DNA of 64,000 nucleotides from Streptomyces resistomycificus (GCF_001514265.1 NZ_KQ949008.1:65051-129050); one strand, 5' to 3'. Shown: positions 45,591-55,096, numbered from the stretch's first letter. The notes: generated by a model not told the origin, from the letters alone. Translations and numbers: made by a program.

Positions 45591-45618
45591 CCCGCACTCT
45601 ACATCTGTAGAGTGCGGG
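45591..45618. promoter_or_regulatory. TetR operator, copy 2
   Basis: CCCGCACTCTACA-TC-TGTAGAGTGCGGG has 13-bp perfect arms and the same core as copy 1. It ends one base before the TetR ATG at 45620, so binding should block transcription and initiation of the regulator's own gene. No ribosome-binding site fits in the remaining space, suggesting a leaderless or near-leaderless mRNA. Confidence 0.85.
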
Positions 45619-45619
45619 T

Positions 45620-46207
45620 ATGTCCATCCCTGACCGCCGGGACCTGATCGCCGATGCCGCCATCAGCACCGTGGCCACCGCCGGGCTGCGCGGCCTGACC
45701 CATCGCGCGGTCGACGCCGCCGCGGGCCTGCCGGCCGGCAGCACGTCGTACTACTTCCGCACCCGCAGCGCTCTGATCAGCGCCTGTTACCTTCGCCTGG
45801 CCGAACTCTCGGTCGCCGACGCGGATCGCTGGGAAGCGGACCACGGGCGCCCCTCGGACTTGGACTCCGCCGCAGGCGCGCTGGCCGCACTGCTGCACCA
45901 CTGGCTGACGGCGGCGCGCGACCGCCAGCTCGCCCGCTTCGAACTCAGCCTGGAGGCAACCCGTCGGCCGGAGCTGCGTGCCGACCTGCAGACCGCCGGC
46001 CTCGCCGCACGGTCCAGGGCCACCGCCCTGCTGGCAGCGCTCGGGGCTCCTCGTCCAGCGCCGGCAGCGGATCTGCTCGTCGCCTGGACCGACGGCCTGC
46101 TGTACGACCAGCTCGCCGGCGCGCTGGCCGCGACCCGCCCGTTGCCCGATGTGACCGAGCTGACCACAGTGGTCCGGCGGATGCTCGAAGCCGCGCTTTC
46201 GACCTGA
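45620..46207 (+). CDS. TetR-family repressor of the divergent monooxygenase operon
   Basis: A 195-residue regulator. The helix-turn-helix is RRDLIADAAISTVATAGLRG followed by LTHRAVDAAAGLPAGSTSYY (about 6-50), with a TetR_C-type ligand domain after it. The ATG at 45620 directly follows palindrome copy 2. The paired operators between this gene and the monooxygenase make autorepression plus repression of the monooxygenase/membrane-protein pair the clear reading. Confidence 0.92.
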   Translation: MSIPDRRDLIADAAISTVATAGLRGLTHRAVDAAAGLPAGSTSYYFRTRSALISACYLRLAELSVADADRWEADHGRPSDLDSAAGALAALLHHWLTAARDRQLARFELSLEATRRPELRADLQTAGLAARSRATALLAALGAPRPAPAADLLVAWTDGLLYDQLAGALAATRPLPDVTELTTVVRRMLEAALST

Positions 46208-46269
46208 CCTAAGTCCAGTTCCGCTGGCGTGAGGACGTGCTCGGCCTGACGCCGGGTCGTCTGGAGTCG

Positions 46270-48037
46270 CGTCGACTCCCGTCTCCTCGAGGAACTCGCG
46301 CGCCTCGTTGCGGCACCGGGCGGGGCTTGGCGACCGACGATCTTCGGCCAGAACCAGGTCGCCGACGTGCCGTCCGTGACGCTGTTGCCGGGCTGCGACG
46401 GCGACGTGTCGGACCTGCAGGGTGAGGACTTCGTCGACGGGACGCGCGGGACCGGCAAGAGCAGCGCGCTGCACAGCGCGGTGTACATGGTCGGCGCCAA
46501 CCACAACTACTTCAACAGCGAGTGGACCCCGGGCGAGGCCGTCGCACCGGCCAGGGACGACTCAAGGACCGACCCGGAGCAGCCGGACCCGGTGTGTACG
46601 CCGGGTGCCGCGACCCGGCTGACCGCCGCCCAGCAGCACAAGGCGGGCGCCACGTACATCGCCACCGCGGCCCGGCTCTTCCTCGCCGGCGACGATCGAG
46701 TGCGTCCGCTGCTCGACGGTTCCGGCAAGCGAGCCCCGTCCGCGGACCCGGCCCGGGTGCTGACCCACGCGGTCGGCGGCCGCCGCAGCGGTGGTTTCCT
46801 TCCGGACGGCGGGGCGAAGGTGACCGGCGCCCGGTTGTGCTCGGCGATCGACCCCGACCCGGCCGTGGCCTGTCTGGACCCGGAAACCCTCGGATCGTCA
46901 CCGCACTTCACGTCGTGGGAGGGAACAGGAGATTGGCCGCAGCGCGGTGGACCTGAAGTGGTCCGCGCGTATCACTCCGGCCGAGCCACTCTCCCTGCGC
47001 GACTCCCAGAAGCTCGCGCTCCGGGTCTTCGTACCGCCGAACACGACCGGCACGAAGTTCGACGTGTCCGTCACCGACTCCTCCGACCGCCGGGTGAAGC
47101 TGGGCTCGGTCCGGGTGGACGGGCTCCCGGGCTCCGCGATCACCGCCTCCTACTGGGCTCAGGAGCTGCGCGTCCCGCTGTCGGCCGCGACCCGGGCCGG
47201 GCTCGATCTCAGGCATGTCAAGTCCCTTGAGTTGAGGCCCCGTTCGCAGTCCGGGCGGGCCTGGCTGATGGACGCCTGGGGCTGGGCGCCCGGCACTCCG
47301 ACGGTGGAGGCGGCCGCGCTGCCGCGTGTCGACGTGGGCCGCACGATCGTCAAGGAGGGCGACTCGGGCACCCGCACCTACCGGATTCCGGTCGAGATCT
47401 CCGGGCACGGCATCGGGCAGGTCCGCGTGTACGTCCTCGACCCGACAGCGTCCGGGCCGAGCACCGCCTCGTGACCGTACGGCCCGGCAGCGACGCGATC
47501 GATGTGCCGGTCGAGGTGAAGGGCGACACGGCCTACGGCGACGACGTTGAGCACGACATCGCCGTCAAGGCCGTCCGCAACGCCGTCGTCGGCAAGTACC
47601 GGGGAGGGCTCACCGTCGAGAACGACGACCCCGAGCCGGTGATCACTCTGTCGCCGGTCGCGGGACCGGGTGACCGAGGGAGAGACGCTGACCTGGCGGC
47701 TGTCGTGGACGCGCCCACGGCGGTGGACAACTGGGTGCCGGTGCGGGAGCTTCCGGTCACCGAGGGCGCCGAGCTGTCCACCAAGGACGTGGACCCGCAG
47801 TGGCTCAAGGACTCGTCCGGTGACGTGCCCGACCCCGAGCGGCCGCTGTCCGACGCGAAACTGTGGGTTTGGGTCAACATCCCGCCCGGGAGCACCGGCG
47901 TGGACTTCGACGTGCCGATCGTGCGGGACCAGGTGGCCGAGCCGACCGAGTCGATGCGCCTCGCGCTGACCGACAGCAGAGCCGAGCCGCTGCCCGGCAG
48001 GCCGGTGCTGACGGGGACGGTGCTCGACAAGCCGTAG
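46270..48037 (+). pseudogene. decayed secreted protein with Calx-beta repeats
   Basis: This is the C-terminal two-thirds of a large streptomycete secreted protein, spread over several frames: SVTLLPGCDGDVSDLQGE and VYMVGANHNYFNSEWTPGEA (about 46370-46540), DLKWSARITPAEPLSLRDSQ (from 46950), RVDVGRTIVKEGDSGTRTYR (Calx-beta-like, about 47330), and a second Calx-beta unit up to VLTGTVLDKP. Frames change near 46930, 47455 and twice near 47670-47705. The N-terminal signal and most of the hydrolase-like domain are missing. Confidence 0.75.
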
Positions 48038-48122
48038 GGGCGCGGGGAACTGCGCGAGCAAACGACGCGGCCGCACTCGTACGAACAAGGCGAACCCCAG
48101 GCAGCTGGGCGGGAGGCCGGGC

Positions 48123-49469
48123 CTACTGGAGCATGCCCCAGATGAGTTCGGTGTCGGCGTCGGTCACACCGTTCGTGGTGACGCCGGACGACGTGCCGGG
48201 CAAGCGCAGCGAGCCGTTGATGGCGCCGATGTAGAGGTCGGCCTTGCCGTCGCGGTTGGTGTCGCGGAGGCGGACCGGGTCGCCGAAGCAGTCGTTCCAT
48301 GCGACGTCGCCGGGGACGCCGGCGGTGTTGCGGGCGAGCCACTGGGAGTTGGTGCCGGTGATCCCGCTCGCGCTGCCGCGCAGGACGTGGACGCCGCCCT
48401 CGGTCGTCTCCTGGCTGATCTTCTCTCCGTAGACGCCGATCGCGAGGTCCTTGTAGCCGTCGCCGTTGATGTCGGCGGCCGAGACGGAGGAGCCGAACGA
48501 GTCGCCGGACTCTGGGGTGCCGGCGACGTTGGTGGTGGCCTGCGTGATACGGACGGCGGTGGCGGGGCCGGTGGAGGAGCCGTACCAGATGGACACCCGG
48601 CCCTGGTAGTTGTTGTACATCTGGCTGCCCGCCGCGAGGTCCCCGTATCCGTCCTTGTTGAAGTCGGCGATCACCGCCTCGCTGGGGTCGCCGTAGTTCG
48701 TGACGAGGCGCAGGGTCTTGCCCGCGCTGAGCGGGGAGCCGCCCTTGACGAACCACGCGTCCGTGCCGAAGTTGTCGGGCTCGTCGGTGATCCCGATGAT
48801 CACCAGATCGGTCTTGGAGTCCCCGTTCATGTTGCCCGAGACCAGGGACGTGGGCGCGAATCTCGTCGTCTTGTCGTGGCTGGTGACCGAGCCTGCCACA
48901 CCGGTGCGCGTGATACTGCGGTAGACGTAGGCCTTGCTCCCGCTGATCGCGGCCAGGTCCTTCTTGCCGTCCCCGTTGAAGTCCCCGGCGGCGAGGTCGC
49001 GGCCGAAGCGGGCGTTCGAAACCTTGGCGCCGGCGTTGGGGATCGCGGTGCCACCCGAGAGGCCGGTCGCGCTTCCCCAGAGGATGACGACGCCGCCCTC
49101 GTCCGTGCGGCCGTCGACGTCCTCGCGCGACACCGACACGGCGAGGTCCCCGTATCCGTCGGCGTTGAAGTCGGCGGGCACCCGGACGTCGCCGAACTGG
49201 TCCTCCGTCTCGTCGGCGCCGGGGACACCGGGGCTGTCCTGGGTGATCAACTGGGTCTGGGTGCCGGGTCCGGAGGCGGTACCGAAGGTGATCCGGACGC
49301 CGCCGCCCTTGCTGTACTGCTCGTAGGTGTAGCTGGCGTAGTCGCGGTAGCCGTCGCCGTTGAAGTCGTCCGCGTACTTGGCCGCCGCCGCGCTGGCGGG
49401 AGGTGCCGTGAGGACGGGGGCGAGGGACGCCACGAGGAGTGCCGCGCAGGCTGCGGGGCGAATGCGCAT
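48123..49469 (-). CDS. secreted FG-GAP/VCBS beta-propeller protein
   Basis: A 448-residue protein with a signal peptide (RIRPAACAALLVASLAPVLT, cleavage near ASAAA) and about six FG-GAP repeats. Each repeat has a calcium-loop-like DxNxDGxxD, for example DDFNGDGYRDYAS, ADFNADGYGDLAV, GDFNGDGKKDLAA, ADFNKDGYGDLAA, ADINGDGYKDLAI and RDTNRDGKADLYI. It would fold as an integrin-alpha-like propeller outside the cell. The role may be adhesion or polymer binding. Confidence 0.93.
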   Translation of the reverse strand: MRIRPAACAALLVASLAPVLTAPPASAAAAKYADDFNGDGYRDYASYTYEQYSKGGGVRITFGTASGPGTQTQLITQDSPGVPGADETEDQFGDVRVPADFNADGYGDLAVSVSREDVDGRTDEGGVVILWGSATGLSGGTAIPNAGAKVSNARFGRDLAAGDFNGDGKKDLAAISGSKAYVYRSITRTGVAGSVTSHDKTTRFAPTSLVSGNMNGDSKTDLVIIGITDEPDNFGTDAWFVKGGSPLSAGKTLRLVTNYGDPSEAVIADFNKDGYGDLAAGSQMYNNYQGRVSIWYGSSTGPATAVRITQATTNVAGTPESGDSFGSSVSAADINGDGYKDLAIGVYGEKISQETTEGGVHVLRGSASGITGTNSQWLARNTAGVPGDVAWNDCFGDPVRLRDTNRDGKADLYIGAINGSLRLPGTSSGVTTNGVTDADTELIWGMLQ

Positions 49470-49858
49470 GAAGTGTCTCCTGATGATTCCGTGCGACCGC
49501 TCCTGTGCCGATTGATGTCTCAGAGACCCCAGAGACAGGAGCGGTTGATGATCAGGAGACAGTCGGACGGGGGGAAAGGTTGCAGGCGGCGGAGCCTTGT
49601 TTCGGTGGCCGTCGACGGCAGTAGCCCGCCCGGTCCAGTACAGACATCCCAGGCTCTACCACTGGCTCAGCGCGGGCACGCTTGCTCAATGGCTCACCGC
49701 GCACTAAGGGAAGCCGAACGTGAGGGCCGTGGAGATCTACATCCCAAGACCCGCGACTATGTCGCGACGCAGCTTGGGAGGGAACCCGCGAGTGCGGCGA
49801 CCCGAAGGTATCCCCGGCGATCGACGCTCTCAACGAGATCCTCTACATGGTCATCCGG
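49470..49858. other. upstream region of the FG-GAP gene, no other gene recognised
   Basis: The stretch contains GTCTCAGAGACCCCAGAGAC (49515-49534), a partly symmetric stretch near the FG-GAP promoter. A plus-strand open frame has one protein-like run (MAHRALREAEREGRGDLHP, from 49688) but no recognised family, and it leads into the IS630 relic. Confidence 0.35.
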
Positions 49859-50130
49859 GTGCGCGGACGGGGATCGGGCCGTGTGTCGATGGCAGGCATG
49901 ACCTGCTACGGGGCTGGTGAGCGGTCCCGTCTGATCTACGCGACCCGCGCGCACCGGGGCCGCAAGGAGGAGCCGAAGGGCTTCGGCTGGAAGGACTATC
50001 GCGACCTGGTCATCCGCGCCCGTACACAGCTCGGCGGACCGATCGTTCTGGTGTGGGACAACCTGCACATGCACCTGGTCGCGCTCTGGAGGGCGTTCTT
50101 CGGGGTAACGCCGACTGGCTCCGTTCGCGC
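49859..50130 (+). pseudogene. internal fragment of an IS630-family transposase
   Basis: About 80 residues (GSGRVSMAGMTCYGAGERSR, RKEEPKGFGWKDYRDLVIRA, GGPIVLVWDNLHMHLV) match the central DDE region of actinobacterial IS630 transposases, including the second catalytic Asp in VWDN. The N-terminal helix-turn-helix part and the C-terminal Glu region are gone. A frame change near 50100 (GNADWL in another frame) marks the decay. Confidence 0.75.
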
Positions 50131-50349
50131 AGCTTGCGAGGGTAGAACTGGCGTGCGGTCACGTGGTTGTGACCACCACTCGTCCTGCGAACGCAGGCCG
50201 GCCGAACCCCTTGGGTGTCGCCGAGGTCGACGCCCAACGACTTCAGCAAGAAGGCTCCGGGGCCATGTTCGCGGGGCGGTAGCGACGCTGATCAGCGTGC
50301 TGGGCTGGAGTGATGGGGGTTCACTCGGTCGGTTGAGGCTTCTCGTGCC

Positions 50350-51852
50350 TCACTGCTGGCCGATGAGCCGCTGTGCTTCCCCGGCGGCGACAGAGTCCCA
50401 GGTCTTGGCCAGATCCTCAAGAAGGGGCCATGCTCCGAGCCGGGCGGCGGACAGCGCCACAACCCGGCGCGTGGCCGTGGTCGTGGCCGATTGGCCGAGG
50501 TGGCGAAGCAGGGCGCAGTCGCGCTCCTGAGAGCCTGCGCCTAGTGCCCATCCGATGGTGAGTCGGACACTGTCGTCGCGTACCTGTGACCAGCCCATGG
50601 CGCGGATCGGCTCCAAGGCCTCGGGTCGGGTGAGCTTCGTGAGGAACCGGACGGCTGCCCGTTGCACGCCGTAGTCATTTTTGTCGACACTCTGACTGAC
50701 CACTGAACCCAGGGAAGTGCCCAGCACCCCGCTCAGCTGCCAGGGCCCGACGAGGACAGACGCGGTCAGCCGGTCGACCCTCTCAGCCGAGAAGAGGCCG
50801 TCATGAATGAAGGTCCGCACGCCCGGCACTGCCAGCGGCGTCCCCGGACCTGCCAAAGCAGAGGCGGACAGGTCCCTGGCGAAGCGCTCCCCCACCTCGG
50901 CGACAAGGTCCCGGCGGTAGGTCTCGCCGCACACCAGCCGCAACTGCTGGAGGTCCTCACGAATCTCACCCATGCGGGCACGCTCCCGCGGTGAGAGGGC
51001 GAAGCGCCCCCAGCGTAGGAAGGACAGCGCTTCCTCCCGAGCGGTGAAGAACTCGTCGGTGTCGTCCAGAACCCTGAGCGCATAGTCCCTGAACGCAGGC
51101 GCCTGGCGCTGCATGCCCTCAGGCCCCACCCCGTCAGCGTGAAGCCTACGGCGCAAGGGCTCGAGCAGTGTCGCCGTCACCGCCCCGTCACGCATCCCAA
51201 GAGCGAGGTCGATCAGGAACTGGCGGCTCTGCTCGCCCGTCATGAATCCCGCGGCCTCGCACGTGGTGAAGTACCGCAGAGGTTCCGTCCGCAACCTCTC
51301 CCGAAGGATCGGCAGGACGTCAGCGCCGACCGTGATGAGGACTTCGCGCACAAGGCGTTCCTCCTTTTCGAAGCTCTCACCGGCCCTGTCCAGAAGCCTG
51401 TGAAGGAAGCATTCGCGGATGCGGGGACTGGCCAGCACGTCGGGACGATTGCGGTAGAGGTGGGCGAGCCGCAGCCACTGCGGGGACGTCAGAGACTCGT
51501 TCTCGGCCAGGCGCCAGAGCAGCTCAACCTCTGCACCCGCCGCCTCACTCACCCGCGCTGACGACGTCTTGGGAATGTGGCCCTGCGCCCGGCTGGCATA
51601 CACATAGCAGTCGACAAGATCCAGGGAATCCAACCCGAGCACTTTCTCGTAGGCCATGCACCGTTCGATCGTGAAGTCCGCACTGCCGCTCTCCAGGCGG
51701 TTGATCGTGGCGGGTTTCAGCTCCTCTTCCAGGTGACGGTTGAGGGCCGCGGTGAAACCAGTTGTTTCTTTGATCTTTGGATCCTGGTGAAACGTGCGGA
51801 TCGCCCGCACCAGCCAAGCGAACTTCTGTAACGGCAGAACCGGCCGTTCCAT
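50350..51852 (-). CDS. XRE-like helix-turn-helix protein with long helical-repeat C-terminus
   Basis: A 500-residue protein. The N-terminal ~85 residues form an HTH domain (RHLEEELKPATINRLESGSA, DFTIERCMAYEKVLGLDSLD). The remainder is all-helical with repeat-like segments (ESLTSPQWLRLAHLYRNRPD, RFLTKLTRPEALEPIRAMGW) and no known enzyme motif. It resembles large streptomycete regulators with ARM/TPR-like sensor regions. ATG 51852 is taken as the start; immediately upstream the DNA is an IS5 transposase relic, so the native promoter may have been lost. Confidence 0.75.
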   Translation of the reverse strand: MERPVLPLQKFAWLVRAIRTFHQDPKIKETTGFTAALNRHLEEELKPATINRLESGSADFTIERCMAYEKVLGLDSLDLVDCYVYASRAQGHIPKTSSARVSEAAGAEVELLWRLAENESLTSPQWLRLAHLYRNRPDVLASPRIRECFLHRLLDRAGESFEKEERLVREVLITVGADVLPILRERLRTEPLRYFTTCEAAGFMTGEQSRQFLIDLALGMRDGAVTATLLEPLRRRLHADGVGPEGMQRQAPAFRDYALRVLDDTDEFFTAREEALSFLRWGRFALSPRERARMGEIREDLQQLRLVCGETYRRDLVAEVGERFARDLSASALAGPGTPLAVPGVRTFIHDGLFSAERVDRLTASVLVGPWQLSGVLGTSLGSVVSQSVDKNDYGVQRAAVRFLTKLTRPEALEPIRAMGWSQVRDDSVRLTIGWALGAGSQERDCALLRHLGQSATTTATRRVVALSAARLGAWPLLEDLAKTWDSVAAGEAQRLIGQQ

Positions 51853-51854
51853 GG

Positions 51855-52184
51855 GCAACAGCTTTCGACCAGATGGCATACGCGCTCGCGCTGCTGCACC
51901 CGGGGATCGCCATCGTCTGGGCCGACTCCGCCTACGCCAAGAACCAGCTGGTGCCCTGGGCAAAGAAGTACCTCGACATCACCGTCAAGACCGTTCGCCG
52001 TCCGCCGGGCGCCAAGGGCTTCGTTGTTCTCCCGCGACGGTGGGTGGTGGAGCGGTCTTGGTCGTGGATCATGCGTACCCGTCGGCACTGCCGCGACCAC
52101 GAACGTCTCCCTGAGGTGAGCGAATCGCTGATCACATGAGCTGCCATCACCCTCATGACTCGACGCCTGACCCGTCGCTCGAGC
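51855..52184 (+). pseudogene. C-terminal fragment of an IS5-family transposase
   Basis: The frame reads ALLHPGIAIVWADSAYAKNQ (catalytic Asp region), KYLDITVKTVRRPPGAKGFV, then VVERSWSWIMRTRRHCRDHE with the final Glu/Tyr-type region. A TGA at 52137-52139 interrupts it at a conserved Trp, and the same frame continues AAITLMTRRLTRR, the usual C-terminus. The N-terminal half is absent. It abuts the start codon of the divergent HTH gene. Confidence 0.8.
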
Positions 52185-52307
52185 CGCCCTGCCCCACAGG
52201 GCGCGACGTGGGCTCCGGTCGCACAAGCGGCCTGAGCCCGCCTCGGTTCTCCGATGCCCTCCCACTCCGTTCCTCCATCGGTTTCGGTCGATGCCGCACC
52301 TTCCCCG

Positions 52308-52338
52308 TTGACCGAACACCACGCCAGGAAGCTAAAGT
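52308..52338 (+). promoter_or_regulatory. candidate sigma-70-type promoter of the GntR-ABC operon
   Basis: TTGACC (52308-52313) and TAAAGT (52333-52338) are separated by 19 bp, slightly long for the vegetative sigma factor. They lie 30 bp upstream of the GntR start codon. Confidence 0.4.
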
Positions 52339-52351
52339 ACTAGGCAACTAG
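52339..52351 (+). promoter_or_regulatory. candidate YtrA-type GntR operator
   Basis: ACTAGGCAACTAG repeats ACTAG with an 8-bp period and also contains inverted CTAG cores. It directly overlaps the end of the putative -10 region and precedes the ribosome-binding site, a position suited to autorepression by the GntR protein. Confidence 0.45.
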
Positions 52352-52367
52352 ATAAATGGAGGAACCA

Positions 52368-52760
52368 GTGATTGAGTTCCACCTGAACGGCCGGTCTGGT
52401 CTGTCTCCGTACCAGCAGCTGGTCCAGCAGGTGCGGCACGCGCTGCGGTTGGGCTTGCTGGAGGAGGGGGACCGGCTCCCCACGGTCAAGGAGGTGGCCA
52501 GGCAGATGGCGGTCAACCCGAACACCGTGCTCAAGGCGTACCGGGAGTTGGAGCACCAGGGACTGGTGGCTGCCCGGCCGGGGGTGGGGACGTTCGTGAC
52601 CCGGACGCTGGCCGACGCCTCGCTCGCCGCGCACGGCCCGCTCCAGAAGGACCTGCGGCGCTGGCTGGCCAAGGCCCGCCTGGCCGGGCTCGATGAGGAG
52701 TCCATCGAGGCCCTGTTCATGAACACCTTTCGGACCGCCGCTGGAGAGGACGTAGCGTGA
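52368..52760 (+). CDS. GntR-family regulator, YtrA subfamily
   Basis: A 130-residue regulator. The winged helix is LSPYQQLVQQVRHALRLGLL with the recognition part RQMAVNPNTVLKAYRELEHQ and wing GLVAARPGVGTFVT. The C-terminal tail is short, as in the YtrA subfamily, which controls ABC transporters. GTG 52368 follows GGAGGA closely; an upstream ATG at 52356 overlaps that site. Its stop overlaps the ATPase start by four bases (GTGA), so it is the first gene of a coupled operon. Confidence 0.9.
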   Translation: MIEFHLNGRSGLSPYQQLVQQVRHALRLGLLEEGDRLPTVKEVARQMAVNPNTVLKAYRELEHQGLVAARPGVGTFVTRTLADASLAAHGPLQKDLRRWLAKARLAGLDEESIEALFMNTFRTAAGEDVA

Positions 52761-53653
52761 GCGCTGTCTTACGGGCCCAGGCCCTGGGCAAGAGATACAA
52801 GCAGCGCTGGGCGCTGCAGAACTGCGACCTGGACGTGCCCGCCGGGCGGGTCGTCGGGCTGGTCGGGCCCAACGGGGCGGGCAAATCCACCCTGTTGAAC
52901 CTGGCCTCCGGGATGCTGACGCCGACCGCGGGCACCATCGAGGTGTGCGGCGGCCCTCCCGCCACCGGCCCCGCGCAGCTGGCCAAGGTCGGCTTCGTCG
53001 CCCAGGACACCCCGACCTATGCCGCCTTGAGCATCGCCGATCACCTGCGGCTGGGTGCCCGCCTCAACCCCGGCTGGGACGACGTCCTGGCCCGTGACCG
53101 GATCCGGCGGCTCGGCCTGGACCTCAAACAGAAGGCCGGGAAGCTGTCCGGCGGCCAGCGCGCGCAGCTCGCCCTCACCCTGGGCATCGCCAAACGCCCC
53201 GAACTGCTCATCCTCGACGAGCCGGTCGCCGCCCTCGACCCCCTCGCCCGACGGGAGTTCATGCAGGACCTGATGGAAGCCGTCGCCGAACACGAGCTGA
53301 GCGTCGTGCTCTCCTCCCATCTGGTCTCCGACGTGGAGCGGGCCTGCGACTACGTCATCGTCCTGGTCGACTCCCTGGTGCAGGTGGCCGGCGACATCGA
53401 CGACCTGGTCGCCTGCCACCACCGGCTCACCGGACCGCGCCGGGACCCGGACACGCTCCCGGCCGGTCAGCACATCATCACCGCCAGCCACACCGAACGG
53501 CAGACCACCCTCCTGGTACGCACCGACACCGCGGTCCACGATCCGTCCTGGACCGTCAGCCCGCTCGGTCTGGAAGACATCGTCCTGGCCTACATGACCC
53601 GGCCCGCCGATGCGGTACGTGACACCCGACCGGCACTGGAGGTCCTCCGATGA
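52757..53653 (+). CDS. ABC transporter ATP-binding protein
   Basis: A 298-residue ATPase with Walker A GLVGPNGAGKSTLLNL, signature KLSGGQRAQLALTLG, Walker B ELLILDEPVAALDPLA and switch His in VVLSSHLVSDVE. A C-terminal ~80-residue extension follows. It overlaps the permease gene by ATGA. Together with a GntR-YtrA regulator it forms a typical cell-envelope-stress or antibiotic-responsive exporter. Confidence 0.95.
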   Translation: MSAVLRAQALGKRYKQRWALQNCDLDVPAGRVVGLVGPNGAGKSTLLNLASGMLTPTAGTIEVCGGPPATGPAQLAKVGFVAQDTPTYAALSIADHLRLGARLNPGWDDVLARDRIRRLGLDLKQKAGKLSGGQRAQLALTLGIAKRPELLILDEPVAALDPLARREFMQDLMEAVAEHELSVVLSSHLVSDVERACDYVIVLVDSLVQVAGDIDDLVACHHRLTGPRRDPDTLPAGQHIITASHTERQTTLLVRTDTAVHDPSWTVSPLGLEDIVLAYMTRPADAVRDTRPALEVLR

Positions 53654-54660
53654 CCTGGCTGACCTGGCGCCAGTTCCGCACCCAGGCCGCCGTGATGTTC
53701 GCCGCGGTGGCTGCCCTCGCCGCCACCCTGGCGGTCACCGGCCCGCAGCTGGCCGACCTCTACCGGACGGCCGGCAGCAGCCTGGTGGACCAGGTCTCCA
53801 GTGCGGACCAGACCCTCTACTACACCGGACTGCTGGTCGTGCTCGCCGTGCCGGCGGCCATCGGGATGTTCTGGGGCGCACCGCTTATCTCTCGTGAACT
53901 GGAGACCGGCACCCACTACCTCGCTTGGAACCAGGGCGTCACCCGCACCCGCTGGCTGGCGACCAAGCTGGGCCTTGGTGCGGCGGCCTCCATGACCGCT
54001 GCCGGACTGACGAGCCTCGCGGTGAGCTGGTGGAGCAGCCCCATCGACCGGGCTGTCAACGGCGGTGGCGCGACGGACACGTACTTCCCGCGGCTCGACC
54101 CCGTGGCCTTCGCCGCACGGGGTGTCGTCCCCATGGCCCATGCCGCCTTCGCCTTCGTCCTGGGCGTCGCCCTCGGCCTCGTCATCCGCCGCGCCCTGCC
54201 CGCGATGGCCACCACGTTCGCCCTCTACGCCGCCGTCCAGACCGTCGTGCCGATGTGGATCCGGGCCCACCTGGCCGCCGCAGACCGGACTACCGTGCCC
54301 ATCGAGGCCGACGGCGCCCCCATCAGCATCCAGGACGGCGCCAGGCAGATCGTGGCGCACCTCGAAGAAGTGCCCGGGGCCTGGGTCACCTCCCAGCAGA
54401 CGCTGAACGCCGCCGGTCAGCCGACCCCCGTGCCGTCGTCCTTCGCCGACTGCCTGCACACCGAGTCGGGCCCGCCCACCCTGCAGCAGGTCGACCGCTG
54501 CGTCGCCGACCTCGGTGCCCTGGGCTACAAGCAGCAGGTGACGTACCAGCCCGCCGGGAACTTCTGGGCCCTTCAATGGTCCGAGACAGGGCTCTACCTC
54601 GGCCTCGCCCTGGCCTTGACCGGGTTCTGCGCTTGGTGGATCCGCCGACGCCTGACCTGA
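53650..54660 (+). CDS. ABC transporter permease
   Basis: A 336-residue membrane protein. Hydrophobic segments lie near 12-32, 60-85 (YYTGLLVVLAVPAAIGMFWG), 110-130, 165-190 and 195-215, with an extracellular region of about 90 residues before the final segment (TGLYLGLALALTGFCAWWIR). It is the partner of the overlapping ATPase and could act as a homodimer. The SRELETGTHYLAWNQGVTRT segment is typical of this permease group in streptomycetes. Confidence 0.9.
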   Translation: MTWLTWRQFRTQAAVMFAAVAALAATLAVTGPQLADLYRTAGSSLVDQVSSADQTLYYTGLLVVLAVPAAIGMFWGAPLISRELETGTHYLAWNQGVTRTRWLATKLGLGAAASMTAAGLTSLAVSWWSSPIDRAVNGGGATDTYFPRLDPVAFAARGVVPMAHAAFAFVLGVALGLVIRRALPAMATTFALYAAVQTVVPMWIRAHLAAADRTTVPIEADGAPISIQDGARQIVAHLEEVPGAWVTSQQTLNAAGQPTPVPSSFADCLHTESGPPTLQQVDRCVADLGALGYKQQVTYQPAGNFWALQWSETGLYLGLALALTGFCAWWIRRRLT

Positions 54661-54705
54661 CCAGGCAGCAGGTCCGGAGCGCGACGCCGGACCGCTGAAG
54701 CAGGT

Positions 54706-54741
54706 GCGAGGGGCAGCCGGGATCATCCGGCTGCCCCTCGC
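54706..54741 (+). terminator. rho-independent terminator of the GntR-ABC operon
   Basis: A perfect 15-bp stem (GCGAGGGGCAGCCGG with its complement) around the loop GATCAT is followed by GGTGTTTC. It lies 46 bp after the permease stop codon. Confidence 0.9.
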
Positions 54742-55096
54742 GGTGTTTCACAGCATCACGTGTCATCGAACACGAGGAGGCCAGTCTTGGCATGACTGGA
54801 TCAGACACAGGCACCAAGCACGATGTACGAGGGATCGTGAGCACCCTCTTGTGCGGGGTCCGGTCTGTCCGGGCCCCACGCTTCACAAGGGCGATGGGCG
54901 CCGCGTCGATCGGTTCACCCGCACGGCCAACGGCGGGTCACCCACCGACACGTCCAACGCCTGGCTGCGCGGTGGTGGCGGACCGGTCTCCGAGGAGAAC
55001 GCCAGTGGGACCGCGGCTGTCGGCGAATGAGCTTCGTCCGCCGCATCATCCCCCTCGACCGCGCGAACTTCATGTGCGAGTCACGCCCTCTTGGCC
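54742..55096. other. intergenic, no gene recognised
   Basis: Open frames on the plus strand (for example 54792 onward) are not protein-like. Nothing further is recognised between the terminator and the MFS relic. Confidence 0.45.
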
